The notes: a model not told the origin generated them from the sequence alone. DNA of 64,000 nucleotides from an uncultured Eubacteriales bacterium (GCA_900315305.1 OMYS01000022.1:1-64000), one strand, 5' to 3'; shown: positions 1 through 9,867, numbered from the stretch's first letter. Numbers and translations are program-made.

Positions 1-684
1 ACTGATGAGCCTAAGACAGCATATATTGAGTACGAAGGCGAAGGCGTTGTTCACGCGTCTGATATCCAGGTTGATTCCGATATCGAAATCATGAACCCGA
101 ACCAGGTCATCGCGACTCTGGACGGCGGCCCGGACTGCAAGCTCAATATGGAAATGACGATCACTAAGGGCCGCGGTTACGTCAGCGCTGAGAAGGGCAA
201 ATCCCCGGATCAGCCGATCGGCGTGATCGCCGTCGATTCCATTTATACGCCGATCGACCGCGTCAACATGAATGTTGAGAATACGCGTGTCGGTCAGCAG
301 ACAGATTTCGACAAGCTGACACTTGATGTCTGGACAAGAGGCACCCTTACACCGCAGGAGGCAGTCAGCCTCGCGGCAAAGGTCCTTGTCGAGCATCTGA
401 AGCTCTTTGTAGATCTGACGGAGACGGCTAAGACCGCTGAAGTCATGATCGAGCATGAGGACAACGAGAAGGAGAAGGTTCTCGAGATGAACATCGATGA
501 GCTGGAGCTTTCCGTTCGTTCCTATAACTGCCTGAAGCGTGCAGGTATCAACACAGTTGAGGAGCTTTGCAACAAGACGTCTGAGGATATGATGAAGGTT
601 CGTAACCTTGGACGCAAGTCGCTTGAAGAAGTTCTTGCCAAGCTCAAGGACCTCGGCCTTTCGCTGAAGCCGAGCGAAGAGTAA
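1..684 (+). CDS. rpoA: RNA polymerase alpha subunit, 5'-truncated
   Basis: This is the C-terminal 227 residues of the alpha subunit, open from base 1 in frame 1, so roughly the first 90 residues lie outside the window. The assembly half (alpha-NTD) ends near base 450. A linker follows, and then the alpha-CTD, whose helix-hairpin-helix is visible in [17 protein letters not shown] and [14 protein letters not shown]. The CTD binds UP-element DNA and activators. rplQ follows after 87 bp, the usual bacterial order at the end of the ribosomal protein operon. Confidence 0.97.
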   Translation, partial: TDEPKTAYIEYEGEGVVHASDIQVDSDIEIMNPNQVIATLDGGPDCKLNMEMTITKGRGYVSAEKGKSPDQPIGVIAVDSIYTPIDRVNMNVENTRVGQQTDFDKLTLDVWTRGTLTPQEAVSLAAKVLVEHLKLFVDLTETAKTAEVMIEHEDNEKEKVLEMNIDELELSVRSYNCLKRAGINTVEELCNKTSEDMMKVRNLGRKSLEEVLAKLKDLGLSLKPSEE

Positions 685-771
685 GACAACAAAAGACCAC
701 GGTTTTTCACGTCCCGCAGGTAAGACCGAAGTGCGCTGCGGTGTACGCACCGAATAGGAAGGATAATACAC

Positions 772-1302
772 ATGTCAGGTTACAGAAAACTGAGATCTGC
801 ACAGAGAAAAGCATTACTCAGAAACCAGGTTACACAGCTTCTTTACCACGGCAGAATTATCACAACAGAGGCCAAGGCAAAGGAAGTCTCCAAAATCGCT
901 GAGGGTCTGATTGCTCTTGCGGTCAAGGAGAAGGATAACTATGAGACTGTAACAGTTACAGCCAAGGTTCCGAAGAAGGATGCTGACGGCAAGCGCGTCA
1001 AGGAAGTTCAGGACGGCAAGAAGGTCTCCGTATTTATTGAGCAGCAGAAGGAGATCAAGAAGGACAAGCCGAGCAGACTTCATGCAAGAAGACAGATGCT
1101 CAAGGTCTTCTATCCTGTCAAGGAAGTTCCGCAGGCAGGCAAGGGCCGCAAGAAGAACACAAAGAATGTCGACATGGTCGCGAAGATGTTCGATGAGATC
1201 GCTCCGAAGTATGTCGGCCGCAACGGCGGTTATACTCGTATCGTTAAGATCGAGCAGAGACCGGGCGATGCAGCTATGAAGGTTCTTCTCGAGCTGGTAT
1301 AA
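772..1302 (+). CDS. rplQ: 50S ribosomal protein L17 with clade-specific insert
   Basis: The N-terminus MSGYRKLRSAQRKALLRNQV and the C-terminus NGGYTRIVKIEQRPGDAAM are classic L17, a large-subunit protein near the exit tunnel. At 176 residues it is about 50 longer than most L17 proteins. The excess is a lysine-rich insert at roughly residues 62-115 (VPKKDADGKRVKEVQDGKK and following), which I know from Lachnospiraceae and take as a taxonomic marker. An AGGAAGG ribosome site precedes the ATG. A terminator follows about 65 bp after the stop. Confidence 0.97.
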   Translation: MSGYRKLRSAQRKALLRNQVTQLLYHGRIITTEAKAKEVSKIAEGLIALAVKEKDNYETVTVTAKVPKKDADGKRVKEVQDGKKVSVFIEQQKEIKKDKPSRLHARRQMLKVFYPVKEVPQAGKGRKKNTKNVDMVAKMFDEIAPKYVGRNGGYTRIVKIEQRPGDAAMKVLLELV

Positions 1303-1318
1303 GTTAAATATGGACAAT

Positions 1319-1349
1319 ATTCAGCGTCCCTCGTTTGGGGGAGCTGAAT
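1319..1349. repeat. Family B hairpin repeat, short copy
   Basis: Seven-base arms ATTCAGC and GCTGAAT enclose a 17-base loop rich in C then G, and gattac follows. The same arms, loop style and TTAC tail recur at 60352-60398, with diverged copies at 31882-31932, 47229-47273 and 53138-53183. It lies between the rplQ stop and its terminator. Confidence 0.55.
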
Positions 1350-1368
1350 GATTACAAACACAGTAATC

Positions 1369-1426
1369 ACACCGCCGCAGCTGGATCAGGGCACTATCGG
1401 CCCCGACCAACTGCGGCGGTGTTTTT
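1369..1426 (+). terminator. Rho-independent terminator of the rpoA-rplQ operon
   Basis: A perfect 12-bp stem (acaccgccgcag with ctgcggcggtgt) encloses a 30-base loop and is followed by five T residues. It ends the ribosomal protein operon before the lipoprotein gene. Confidence 0.85.
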
Positions 1427-1457
1427 GATTCTCCTTTTCTGCGGGGAGATTTTGTCA

Positions 1458-1512
1458 TATAATAAAAAGATGCCGGAGTCAAAGCAAAGTGCCTGCATTG
1501 TCGCTTTGGCTC
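1458..1512 (+). promoter_or_regulatory. Candidate promoter -10 and 5' UTR hairpin of the lipoprotein gene
   Basis: TATAAT lies at 1458-1463. I see no good -35 at 16-18 bp spacing. Downstream, gagtcaaagc (1476-1485) pairs with gctttggctc (1503-1512), with one mismatch, in the presumed leader. Function is inferred only. Confidence 0.4.
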
Positions 1513-1569
1513 TGACAGCGTATATTCTGGTTCATTTCACAGGACATTTATACGGAGTGCCGGAAGGGT

Positions 1570-3321
1570 ATGAATTGCAGAAGAAACGTGCTGACGATTG
1601 TCAGCTGTATGATGGTGCTGTCTCTCACCGCCTGCGGAGGAAAGGGACACACTGCCAGCCTGGCGGAATCGGATCTGTCGGGGACAGACAGTGCGATCGT
1701 GTCGTCTGCGGAGAGTGCCGTGGAGACGACGGATTCGTCGAAGACTCTTGATGATCTGTTCTCTACAGAGGGGGATGTCTTTAATGTAATGTGCCCCGAC
1801 GATTCGTTTTACACCCTCGTGAAGACGTATGATTCGGATTATACGGATGAGGGAGAGTGGACGTCTCAGAATTTGTCGGGTAATGGTGCCGCCTCCCGAA
1901 GCAGCCAGTCTGGTGCAGGTGCGCAGACGGATAAAGGTGCGGCGAAGGACGAAGCTGAGAGTGCCTCTTCAGAGAAGAGTGAGGCGCAGGGGGCTTCTTC
2001 GGAGTCAGCAGAGAAGAGTGAAGTGCAGGGGACCTCTTCGGAGCCTTCAGAGCGGAATGAGGCCCGGAGCGCTTCCTCGGAGCCCGCGGAAAATGACAGC
2101 ATGGAGACAGCCTCTGTGCCTGTTCTGACAGTGGATGAGTGGCTCAGTCAGATCTGTGCGGCCTATCACGCGACTGTCATGACCGGCCATTTTGGAAGCA
2201 CAAGGGTCAACTGGATCATCGCGGGGTCAGCAGATACCTACGAGAACATGCTTGATTCAGCTCTCTTTGAGGAGAGCAGCAGTCCGGACACAAGCGTCGA
2301 CCTTTTTCTGGTCGATGGAAATGATCTCTCCATGTATCTGGATGCGGACACGGATATCACGATGTCGGCCTCGGAGCTCGGTATTCGTTCAGCGGACCTG
2401 GAGGACCAGTATGAGTTCACGCATCAGCTCGGGAGTGATGCGAAGGGCAAAATCAGGGCCTTCACCTGGGAGGTGCCATGCGGCATCTTTGTTTACAGGC
2501 GGTCGGCTGCTGCGGCAGTCTTCGGGACGGACAATCCGACGCGTGTTGAGTCATACCTGAGCGACTGGGATGCATTTGCGAATACGGCTGTGGCGCTGAA
2601 AAACAGCGGATATCAGATCTACTCGGGCACAGACTCTTCATTTGACGCGTACATGAGCAGCTCGAAGAGCACCTGGACAAATGAGGACAGCGTCATCACG
2701 GTGGACCGGACGGCCCTCGACTGGGCCGAGTATTCCCGGGAGCTGTGTAACGAGGGCTGCGTCGCGGAGAATGAGCGGGGCTCAGAGGAGTGGCTCAGCG
2801 GTCTCTCCGGAGCATCCTCTGTCTTTGGCGCCTTTCTGACTCAAAATGAGATCAGGGACTGGCTCAGGGACGGGAACACAGCTTCCGCAGGCGACTACGC
2901 GGTCTGCCGGGGACCGTCCGCATACGCGGCGGACGGAGACTGGATCTGCGTCAGCAGCAGAAGCGACAATCCGAAGACGGCATCGAAGCTGGTGAAAAAG
3001 CTGACCTGCGACAGTGAAACAATGAAGAAAATGGCCTCGGATCGTGCTATGATGGTCAACAGCCGGACCGCAGTCCGCACGCTCGCGTCTGATTCCGGGT
3101 GGAGCGACTCGCTGATGGGCGGACAGAACTGGTTCAGCGTTCTGGATACGGCCGCGTCGGGACTTGACATCAGTGCGCAGGGCACGTATGATGCGGTTCT
3201 GAAGCAGATTTTCAGAGAGGATTTCATTTCCTATATAGCGGGGGAAGAGGATAAGGCGGCTGCTCTGCAGCAGTTCTACACGGATGCGCTCAATAAGTAT
3301 CCGGACCTGCTGACGGACTGA
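1570..3321 (+). CDS. Extracellular solute-binding lipoprotein, orphan, with Ser/Glu repeat tract
   Basis: A 583-residue secreted lipoprotein. Positively charged MNCRRN is followed by a hydrophobic stretch and the lipobox LTAC at about residues 19-22. Residues from about 180 onward resemble the type-1 extracellular solute-binding fold of sugar ABC importers. Examples are the region around VDEWLSQICAAYHATVMTG, the FTWEVPCGIFVYRRSA segment and the GPSAYAADGDWICVSS segment. Between lipobox and fold is a low-complexity Ser/Glu tract (about residues 95-175) with imperfect 13-residue units starting SSE. No permease or ATPase gene is adjacent; ftsH follows after 20 bp. It may sense or scavenge a sugar or serve a transporter encoded elsewhere; the substrate is unknown. 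The start is set by the signal peptide; the ribosome site (ggaagg) is close to the ATG. Confidence 0.75.
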   Translation: MNCRRNVLTIVSCMMVLSLTACGGKGHTASLAESDLSGTDSAIVSSAESAVETTDSSKTLDDLFSTEGDVFNVMCPDDSFYTLVKTYDSDYTDEGEWTSQNLSGNGAASRSSQSGAGAQTDKGAAKDEAESASSEKSEAQGASSESAEKSEVQGTSSEPSERNEARSASSEPAENDSMETASVPVLTVDEWLSQICAAYHATVMTGHFGSTRVNWIIAGSADTYENMLDSALFEESSSPDTSVDLFLVDGNDLSMYLDADTDITMSASELGIRSADLEDQYEFTHQLGSDAKGKIRAFTWEVPCGIFVYRRSAAAAVFGTDNPTRVESYLSDWDAFANTAVALKNSGYQIYSGTDSSFDAYMSSSKSTWTNEDSVITVDRTALDWAEYSRELCNEGCVAENERGSEEWLSGLSGASSVFGAFLTQNEIRDWLRDGNTASAGDYAVCRGPSAYAADGDWICVSSRSDNPKTASKLVKKLTCDSETMKKMASDRAMMVNSRTAVRTLASDSGWSDSLMGGQNWFSVLDTAASGLDISAQGTYDAVLKQIFREDFISYIAGEEDKAAALQQFYTDALNKYPDLLTD

Positions 3322-3341
3322 ACAGAAAGCCGGAGGGATTA

Positions 3342-5588
3342 ATGGACGAAAATCAGAACAACAATTCAGATAATAAGAATAACAAGAACCGGCAGTCTCT
3401 GCTGATTCTGCTGATCTGCGCGCTGGTGTCGCTCATGTGCATGAGTATATTTTCCGGCGCGTTCACGGGAAATTCCACAACCACGCAGGAGATCAGCTAC
3501 AGCGAATTTCTGGACATGCTGGATAAGGGAGAGGTTTCTTCCGTGACGATCAATTCGGATACGCTCGAAATCACTCCGAAATCGACGGATAAGAGCGGGA
3601 GTGATATTACGTCGCGGCCGTCTGTCAAGTACTACACGAACCGGACGGAGGACCTCACGGCGCTCACGGACAGGCTGAATCAGGCGGGTGTCAGCTTCAG
3701 CAGAAAGAAGACGGGAATTGCCGGTGAGGTCGTTGCGTCAGTGCTTGAATTCCTGATCCCGTTTGTCATTTTCATGGTTATTCTGAGCGTCTTCATGAAC
3801 CGGATGGGCCGCGGAAGCGGCGTGATGGGCGTCGGGAAGAGCAAGGCGAAGGCCTATGTGCAGAAGAGCACGGGAGTGACCTTCCGCGATGTCGCCGGTG
3901 AGGATGAGGCGAAGGAGAGTCTGCAGGAGGTCGTCGAGTTCCTGCACAATCCGGGCAAGTATGCCGAGATCGGCGCGAAGCTCCCGAAGGGCTGCCTTCT
4001 CGTGGGACCTCCCGGAACAGGCAAGACGCTTCTTGCGAAGGCGGTTGCGGGCGAGGCGGATGTTCCATTCTTCTCGCTCTCGGGCTCTGAATTTGTCGAG
4101 ATGTTCGTCGGCGTCGGCGCGAGCCGTGTCCGCGATTTGTTCGACGAGGCAAAGAAAAATGCGCCCTGCATCATTTTCATCGATGAGATCGATGCGATCG
4201 GCAAGAAGCGTGACAGCGGCCAGTACGGCGGAAATGATGAGCGTGAGCAGACGCTGAACCAGCTTCTCGCGGAGATGGACGGCTTTGATTCCGGCAAGGG
4301 ACTTCTGATTCTTGCGGCGACAAACCGCCCGGAGGTGCTTGATCCGGCGCTTCTCCGCCCGGGACGCTTCGACCGGCGGGTTATTGTCGACAGGCCCGAT
4401 CTCAAGGGAAGAGTGGCGATTCTCAAGGTTCACGCGAAGGACGTCGCGATGGACGATACGGTCGATCTCGACGCGATCGCGCTGGCGACCAGCGGGGCCG
4501 TCGGCTCGGACCTCGCAAATATGATCAACGAGGCGGCTATCCTCGCGGTCAAGAACGGCCGTAAGGCGGTGAGCCAGAAGGACCTGCAGGAGGCTGTCGA
4601 GATCGTTCTTGTGGGCAAGGAGAAGAAGGACAGAATTCTCAGCCCGGAGGAGCGGCGCATTGTCTCCTACCATGAGGTGGGGCATGCGCTTCTCACGGCG
4701 CTCCAGAAAAATACGGAGCCTGTCCAGAAGATCACGATTATCCCGCGCACGATGGGTGCACTCGGCTACGTCATGCAGGTGCCGGAGGAAGAGAAGTACC
4801 TGAACACCAAGAAGGAGCTCGAGGCGCGGCTGGTTGTCACGCTCGGAGGGCGCGCTGCGGAGGAGATTGTCTTTGATACGGTAACCACGGGTGCTGCCAA
4901 TGATATCGAGCAGGCGACAAGCATCGCGAGAGCGATGATCACGCAGTACGGCATGTCCGATAAGTTCGGCCTTATGGGACTCGCCACGACGGAGAACCAG
5001 TATCTCGACGGCAGGCCGGTCATGAACTGCGGCGATGAGACCGCGACTGAGGTCGATCACGAGGTTATGCTGATGCTGAAGGGCGCGTATGAGAAGGCCA
5101 AGTCGCTTCTCCGCGCGCACCGCGCGACGCTCGACCGGATCGCGGAATATCTGATTACACGTGAGACGATCACAGGCAAGGAATTCATGAAGATTTACCG
5201 GGAGTGCGAGCACCTTCCGGAAAATGCGGGGCCTGCACAGACTGCCGGGGGTGCGGAAGGTGCTTCTGCCGGAGCGGGCAGTGCGGCGAATCCTGAAGGT
5301 GCTTCCGCTGGTATGGGCAGTGCGGCGAGTGCTACGGAGGGCGCAGGCAGCTCCTTCACGGGAGAGCGCGCACCGCAGGCGCAGGAAGGCGCCGTAAGCA
5401 CGCAGGCTGCAGGGGCAGCTGAAAATACAGTCAGGAGTAACGGCACCGCGCAGGCTGCGGCAAATGACAGCGGCAGGAGGCCTGAGGACGGGAAGCACAA
5501 GTCAAAGGATGATGAAATGTCATTTGACGACGCATTCAATACCTATATCCGTCATGACTCGGAGAATGACACGAAGTCCTCTAAGTGA
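3342..5588 (+). CDS. ftsH: ATP-dependent zinc metalloprotease FtsH with low-complexity C-terminal tail
   Basis: Membrane-anchored AAA+ protease that degrades misfolded and regulatory membrane proteins. Two membrane segments (about residues 18-40 and 128-150) flank the extracellular domain. Walker A GPPGTGKT is near residues 221-228, Walker [10 protein letters not shown] follows, and arginine-finger and second-region motifs are present. The zinc site HEVGH is near residue 444. At 748 residues it exceeds the usual 610-650. The excess is an Ala/Gly/Ser tail (about residues 630-730) containing two consecutive 13-residue units, [13 protein letters not shown] and [13 protein letters not shown], before a charged end. 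The ribosome site GGAGGG precedes the ATG. Confidence 0.97.
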   Translation: MDENQNNNSDNKNNKNRQSLLILLICALVSLMCMSIFSGAFTGNSTTTQEISYSEFLDMLDKGEVSSVTINSDTLEITPKSTDKSGSDITSRPSVKYYTNRTEDLTALTDRLNQAGVSFSRKKTGIAGEVVASVLEFLIPFVIFMVILSVFMNRMGRGSGVMGVGKSKAKAYVQKSTGVTFRDVAGEDEAKESLQEVVEFLHNPGKYAEIGAKLPKGCLLVGPPGTGKTLLAKAVAGEADVPFFSLSGSEFVEMFVGVGASRVRDLFDEAKKNAPCIIFIDEIDAIGKKRDSGQYGGNDEREQTLNQLLAEMDGFDSGKGLLILAATNRPEVLDPALLRPGRFDRRVIVDRPDLKGRVAILKVHAKDVAMDDTVDLDAIALATSGAVGSDLANMINEAAILAVKNGRKAVSQKDLQEAVEIVLVGKEKKDRILSPEERRIVSYHEVGHALLTALQKNTEPVQKITIIPRTMGALGYVMQVPEEEKYLNTKKELEARLVVTLGGRAAEEIVFDTVTTGAANDIEQATSIARAMITQYGMSDKFGLMGLATTENQYLDGRPVMNCGDETATEVDHEVMLMLKGAYEKAKSLLRAHRATLDRIAEYLITRETITGKEFMKIYRECEHLPENAGPAQTAGGAEGASAGAGSAANPEGASAGMGSAASATEGAGSSFTGERAPQAQEGAVSTQAAGAAENTVRSNGTAQAAANDSGRRPEDGKHKSKDDEMSFDDAFNTYIRHDSENDTKSSK

Positions 5589-5611
5589 TGAGCGGGATAC
5601 ATCATAAAGTG

Positions 5612-5656
5612 ACGGCCGCCGGACTGTACGATCTGTATAGCCGGCGGCCGTGCATT
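5612..5656 (+). terminator. Probable ftsH terminator hairpin
   Basis: A perfect 11-bp stem (acggccgccgg with ccggcggccgt) encloses an 18-base loop. The following gcattttcc has only a weak T run, so termination efficiency is uncertain. Confidence 0.6.
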
Positions 5657-5716
5657 TTCCGGACATGACTGTGAGCAAGGCCCGGACCTTGCGGAAAGAA
5701 AGAGAGGCCGGAATTT

Positions 5717-7627
5717 ATGGGACAGAACTTCATTATCGAGGATGAGCTGAAGAAGCTTCCGAAGCAGCCCGGCGTCTATATTATGCACGACGCAAATGAT
5801 GAGATCATCTACGTCGGCAAGGCGGTCAGTCTGCGCAACAGGGTGCGGCAGTATTTTCAGAGCACGAAGAACAAGACCGCGAAGGTCATCCAGATGGTCC
5901 AGCACATCGACCATTTTGAGTATATCGTGACGGACAGTGAGCTCGAGGCGCTTGTCCTTGAGTCCAATCTGATCAAGCAGAACCGCCCGAAGTACAACAC
6001 CATGCTGAAGGACGACAAGACCTACCCGTATATCAAGGTCACGGTCGGGGAAATGTACCCGCGGATCATGGTCTCCCGCAGCATGAAGAAGGATTCCTCC
6101 AGATATTACGGGCCGTATCCGACGGCCGGCGCGGTCCGCGACACGATCGAGCTTCTCCGCAAGCTGTGCCACATCAGAACCTGCAGTATGAAGCTGCCGG
6201 AGAATCAGGGAAAGGACCGCCCGTGCCTCTACTACTACATCGGTCAGTGCCCGGCGCCGTGCATGAAGGACAGCATCCGGCCGGAGGACTACAGAAAGAA
6301 TGTCGATCATGTCATTTCCTTCCTGAACGGCCATGTCGGGCAGGAGGTCGATATGCTGACAAAGAAAATGCAGAAGGCCTCCGAGGAGATGCGGTACGAG
6401 GACGCCGCGGAGTATCGCGACCTGATCGAGAGCATCCGCGTCATCGGCGAGCATCAGAAAATCACGTCCGGGGACGGCGAGGACCGCGATGTCATTGCGA
6501 TTGCCACTGACCAGGCGAAGGAAAATAACAGCCATATGGACCGCACAGAGGCCGTGGCACAGGTCTTCTTCGTGCGGGACGGAAGACTGGTCGGGCGGGA
6601 GCATTTCTTCCTCACGACGGACGACGCGGACGACAAGCCGCAGATTCTCAGGGATTTCATTTCCCAGTATTATGCGGGAACGCCGTTTGTCCCGAAGGAG
6701 CTGATGATCGGAACTGACATCCCGGACAGGGAGCTGCTCGAGGAGATGCTGACGAAGCGACGGGGCAGCAAGGTGACGATCCGTGTGCCGCAGAGAGGCC
6801 TCAAGGAAAAGCTGGTGGAGCTCGCCCTCGAGAACGCGGAGAATACGCTTGCGCGCGACAGGGAGCGCCTGCAGAGAGAGGAGCTCAGGACGACCGGGGC
6901 CGTGAAGGAGATCGCAGACCTCCTCGGCATACAGAAGGCGGACCGCATGGAGGCCTTCGATATCTCGAATATCAGCGGCTTTGAATCCGTCGGCTCGATG
7001 ATTGTCTATGAGAAGGGAAAGCCGAAGCGGACGGACTACAGGAAATTCAAAATCCGGACGGTACAGGGACCGAACGACTACGCGTCGATGGAGGAGGTCC
7101 TGACAAGGCGCTTCAGAAGGGCCGAGGAGCAGTCCCCGGGCTTCACAAGGCTCCCGGACCTTCTGCTCATGGACGGAGGCAGAGGACAGGTGCATATCGC
7201 GGAGCAGGTGCTGCGGGACACAGGGTTTTCCTTTATACCGGTCGCCGGCATGGTCAAGGACGATTATCACAGGACCCGCGGGATCTGGTTCCATGACCGC
7301 GAGATTCCGATCGATAAGAATTCGGAGGGGTTCAAGCTGATCACAAGAATCCAGGACGAGGCGCACCGGTTTGCGATCACCTATCACCGGCAGCTGCGGA
7401 GCAAGGGGCAGGTCCGTTCCGTGCTCGATGATATCGAGGGGATCGGGGAGACGAGGAGGAAGGCTCTGCTCAGAAGCTTCGGCTCTGTCGAAGGCATCCG
7501 CGACGCCTCGCTCGATGAGCTTTCGCACGCGCCGTCGATGAACAGGCCGGCCGCCGAGACTGTGTGGAACTTCTTCCACGGGCAGAATACGCCGCAGAAG
7601 GCAGCCGTCACGGAGGAGGATGAATGA
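5717..7627 (+). CDS. uvrC: UvrABC excinuclease subunit C
   Basis: Makes both incisions in nucleotide excision repair, working with UvrB. The N-terminal GIY-YIG nuclease starts at PGVYIMHDANDEIIYVGKA (about residues 19-37). A UvrB-interacting UVR segment lies near residues 211-240. The RNase H-like endonuclease region includes LLLMDGGRGQVHIA, and the C-terminal helix-hairpin-helix GIGETRRKALL is near residue 575. The 636 residues match the family. An antisense reading frame of 675 codons covers it but has no family features. An inverted-repeat element has inserted at its stop codon. Confidence 0.97.
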   Translation: MGQNFIIEDELKKLPKQPGVYIMHDANDEIIYVGKAVSLRNRVRQYFQSTKNKTAKVIQMVQHIDHFEYIVTDSELEALVLESNLIKQNRPKYNTMLKDDKTYPYIKVTVGEMYPRIMVSRSMKKDSSRYYGPYPTAGAVRDTIELLRKLCHIRTCSMKLPENQGKDRPCLYYYIGQCPAPCMKDSIRPEDYRKNVDHVISFLNGHVGQEVDMLTKKMQKASEEMRYEDAAEYRDLIESIRVIGEHQKITSGDGEDRDVIAIATDQAKENNSHMDRTEAVAQVFFVRDGRLVGREHFFLTTDDADDKPQILRDFISQYYAGTPFVPKELMIGTDIPDRELLEEMLTKRRGSKVTIRVPQRGLKEKLVELALENAENTLARDRERLQREELRTTGAVKEIADLLGIQKADRMEAFDISNISGFESVGSMIVYEKGKPKRTDYRKFKIRTVQGPNDYASMEEVLTRRFRRAEEQSPGFTRLPDLLLMDGGRGQVHIAEQVLRDTGFSFIPVAGMVKDDYHRTRGIWFHDREIPIDKNSEGFKLITRIQDEAHRFAITYHRQLRSKGQVRSVLDDIEGIGETRRKALLRSFGSVEGIRDASLDELSHAPSMNRPAAETVWNFFHGQNTPQKAAVTEEDE

Positions 7628-7629
7628 GC

Positions 7630-7715
7630 GATATGTTCACACGCTGCCAGACAAGCGATACCGCCCTGATATTCGCAGAGTGCATACGATTCTGAAGGGC
7701 GTGTGCACTGTGGCC
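7630..7715. mobile_element. MITE-like family A element, 86 bp, with 8-bp target duplication
   Basis: Left end gatatGTTCACACGC and right end GCGTGTGcactgtggcc match the family's terminal repeats with changes. Internal ataccgccctgatattcgc matches the long copy at 47339-47536. The octamer gaatgagc flanks it on both sides (7622-7629 and 7716-7723), a perfect target-site duplication. The left duplicate contains the uvrC stop codon, so insertion occurred exactly at the gene end. Confidence 0.8.
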
Positions 7716-7754
7716 GAATGAGCCCTGAAATGGGCAGATTAGACAGCAGAGCGG

Positions 7755-7783
7755 TTGTTTTCACCCGGACGCTGTGATAAAAT
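7755..7783 (+). promoter_or_regulatory. Candidate promoter of hprK-glcK
   Basis: TTGTTT (7755-7760), a 17-base spacer and TAAAAT (7778-7783) lie about 120 bp upstream of hprK, in an otherwise AT-rich stretch after the inserted element. Confidence 0.6.
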
Positions 7784-7905
7784 ATACAAAGATAATTTCA
7801 TAAAATTGTCCGGTCTGTACAAAAATTACAGCGGATTTTCGGAAGTGACTACATCCGGAACGGATACGGATTTACCGGTAAGGACCAGAAAGAAGGAACG
7901 GACAT

Positions 7906-8850
7906 ATGAAGACTGTCGTTAGTCTGTCGAAACTGGCGGAGGCGCTGAAGCTTAAGAACCTGACGCCTGACATTGACATGACAAAGATCGAACTGACAAC
8001 TCCTGATATCAACAGGCCTGCGCTTCAGCTGACCGGATATTATGAGCATTTTGTCAAGGAGCGCGTGCAGATCATCGGATACGTCGAATATACATATATC
8101 ATGCAGATGCCGGAGCTTGAGCGCAACCGGATGTATGAGCGGTTCATTTCCAGCGGGATCCCGTGCGTCATCTTTACGACGCTGACGGAGCCGTCTGAGG
8201 AGATGCTCAATATCTCCAGAAAATACGGTGTGCCGACGCTCGTTACGGAGCGCACGACGAGCGGTTTTATGGCGGAGATCATTCGCTGGCTGGGCGTTGA
8301 GCTCGCGCCGAGTATTTCCGTCCACGGCGTTCTCGTCGATGTCTACGGCGAGGGCGTGCTGATTATGGGTGAGAGCGGCATCGGAAAATCAGAGGCAGCT
8401 CTCGAGCTGATCCGCCGCGGACACCGCCTCGTCAGCGATGACGTCGTCATCATCCGGAAGGTCTCGGATGCGACGCTTGTGGGATCGGCCCCCGACCTCA
8501 CGCGGCATTTCATCGAGCTCCGCGGAATCGGAATCATCGATGTCAAGACGCTGTACGGCGTCGAGCATGTCAAGAACACACAGCAGATCGATCTGGTAAT
8601 CAAGCTGGAGGACTGGAACAGAGACAGGGAGTATGACCGCCTCGGCCTCGCGGAGGAGTACACGGAATTCCTTGGCAACAAGGTTGTCTGCCACTCACTG
8701 CCGATTCGTCCGGGCCGCAATCTGGCCGTCATTGTCGAGACGGCCGCTGTCAACCACAGACAGAAGAAAATGGGCTATAACGCGGCACAGGAGCTTTACC
8801 GCCGTGTTCAGCAAAATATGGCAGTACACAGGGAGGAAAAAGACAAATGA
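7906..8850 (+). CDS. hprK: HPr kinase/phosphorylase
   Basis: Phosphorylates and dephosphorylates Ser46 of HPr, which sets carbon catabolite repression in Firmicutes. The 314-residue length is typical. Walker A GESGIGKS is near residues 155-162, followed by the HPrK signature RGHRLVSDDVVIIRKVS; LRGIGIIDVKTLYG is the second conserved block. The ribosome site AGAAAGAAGGA lies upstream of the ATG. Its stop overlaps the glcK start (ATGA), so the two sugar-metabolism genes are translationally coupled. Confidence 0.97.
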   Translation: MKTVVSLSKLAEALKLKNLTPDIDMTKIELTTPDINRPALQLTGYYEHFVKERVQIIGYVEYTYIMQMPELERNRMYERFISSGIPCVIFTTLTEPSEEMLNISRKYGVPTLVTERTTSGFMAEIIRWLGVELAPSISVHGVLVDVYGEGVLIMGESGIGKSEAALELIRRGHRLVSDDVVIIRKVSDATLVGSAPDLTRHFIELRGIGIIDVKTLYGVEHVKNTQQIDLVIKLEDWNRDREYDRLGLAEEYTEFLGNKVVCHSLPIRPGRNLAVIVETAAVNHRQKKMGYNAAQELYRRVQQNMAVHREEKDK

Positions 8851-9791
8851 AAGACTATTGCTTCGGAATCGATATCGGAGGCACAACCGTTAAATGCGGA
8901 CTTTTCAGAACGAACGGGGACCTCGTCGACAAGTGGGAGATTCCGACAAGAACCGAGGAGGCCGGCAAGAATATTCTTCCGGATATCGCAGCTGCAGTCA
9001 AGGCAAAGATGAGTGAGAAGAACCTGACGACAGACGATGTTGAGGGCGTTGGCGTCGGCGTTCCAGGCCCGGTCCGTCACGGAAGGGTCCCGGTCGCTGT
9101 CAATCTTCACTGGGGTGAGACGGATATCGTCGGAATCCTCGGCGGCCTTACAGGACTTCACGTGTGCGCGGGCAATGACGCGAATGTCGCGGCCCTCGGT
9201 GAGATGTGGAAGGGCGGCGCGGAAGGCTGCAGCGATGTCATCGTCGTCACGCTCGGCACAGGCGTCGGCGGCGGCATTATTGTCGACGGAAAGCTGGTTG
9301 AGGGTTCACACGGAGCCGGCGGAGAGATTGGCCACGGCCATGTGACAGACGAGCTGACGGAGCCGTGCAACTGCGGCAATACAGGGTGCCTTGAGCAGGT
9401 GGCGTCCGCGACTGGAATTGTCCGGGTCGCAAAGGATGAGCTCACGAAGCATCCGGAGGTCAAGACCGCTCTTAAGGATGACGGCGGACTGAGCGCCAAG
9501 GCTGTCTTTGATGCGTACAAGACGGGGGATGATCTCGCGGAAATCATCGTGAACCGTTTCGCAAAGTATCTCGGATCGATGCTCGGCGCCTATGCGTGCG
9601 TGACCGATCCGGAGATCATCGTCATCGGCGGCGGTGTCTCGAAGGCCGGTGAGCCGCTGATCGACATTGTGACGCGCTACTACAAGGAGTACGCGTTCTC
9701 AGCGTGCAAGAACACGCCGATCGTACTGGCAAGACTGGGCAACGACGCGGGCATCTACGGGTCCGCGAAGCTGGTCCTGACCAAATCATGA
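8847..9791 (+). CDS. glcK: ROK-family glucokinase
   Basis: Phosphorylates glucose with ATP. The N-terminal phosphate-1 motif is FGIDIGGTTVKCG. LGTGVGGGIIVDGKL is the second glycine-rich loop, and the ROK signature continues with GEIGHGHV. The zinc site CNCGNTGCLE is at about residues 174-182. The length of 314 is normal. It overlaps hprK by four bases. Glucose released by the cellobiose phosphorylase encoded at 21559-23991 would be one substrate. Confidence 0.94.
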   Translation: MKDYCFGIDIGGTTVKCGLFRTNGDLVDKWEIPTRTEEAGKNILPDIAAAVKAKMSEKNLTTDDVEGVGVGVPGPVRHGRVPVAVNLHWGETDIVGILGGLTGLHVCAGNDANVAALGEMWKGGAEGCSDVIVVTLGTGVGGGIIVDGKLVEGSHGAGGEIGHGHVTDELTEPCNCGNTGCLEQVASATGIVRVAKDELTKHPEVKTALKDDGGLSAKAVFDAYKTGDDLAEIIVNRFAKYLGSMLGAYACVTDPEIIVIGGGVSKAGEPLIDIVTRYYKEYAFSACKNTPIVLARLGNDAGIYGSAKLVLTKS

Positions 9792-9801
9792 TATGATTAC
9801 A

Positions 9802-9862
9802 GTGTCAAAAGTCTGAGCCCACGGCAAGCTTGCTTGTCAGTGGGGGAAAGACTTTATGACAC
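9802..9862. other. Long imperfect hairpin after glcK
   Basis: Outer arms gtgtcaaaagtct and agactttatgacac pair almost completely. The inner gcccac/gtggg arms carry a small central loop with ggcaagcttgcttgtc. It stands directly before a separate T-tailed terminator. It may protect the 3' end or be a structured RNA; no family recognised. Confidence 0.5.
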
Positions 9863-9867
9863 GCACC

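Noticed and set aside
5552-7579. A 675-codon open frame antisense to uvrC
   Set aside because: It mirrors uvrC codons, is Arg/Leu/His-rich without any domain, and has no ribosome site. Similar long antisense frames over ftsH (3738-5498) and the PBP gene (11129-12652) arise the same way from GC-biased third positions.
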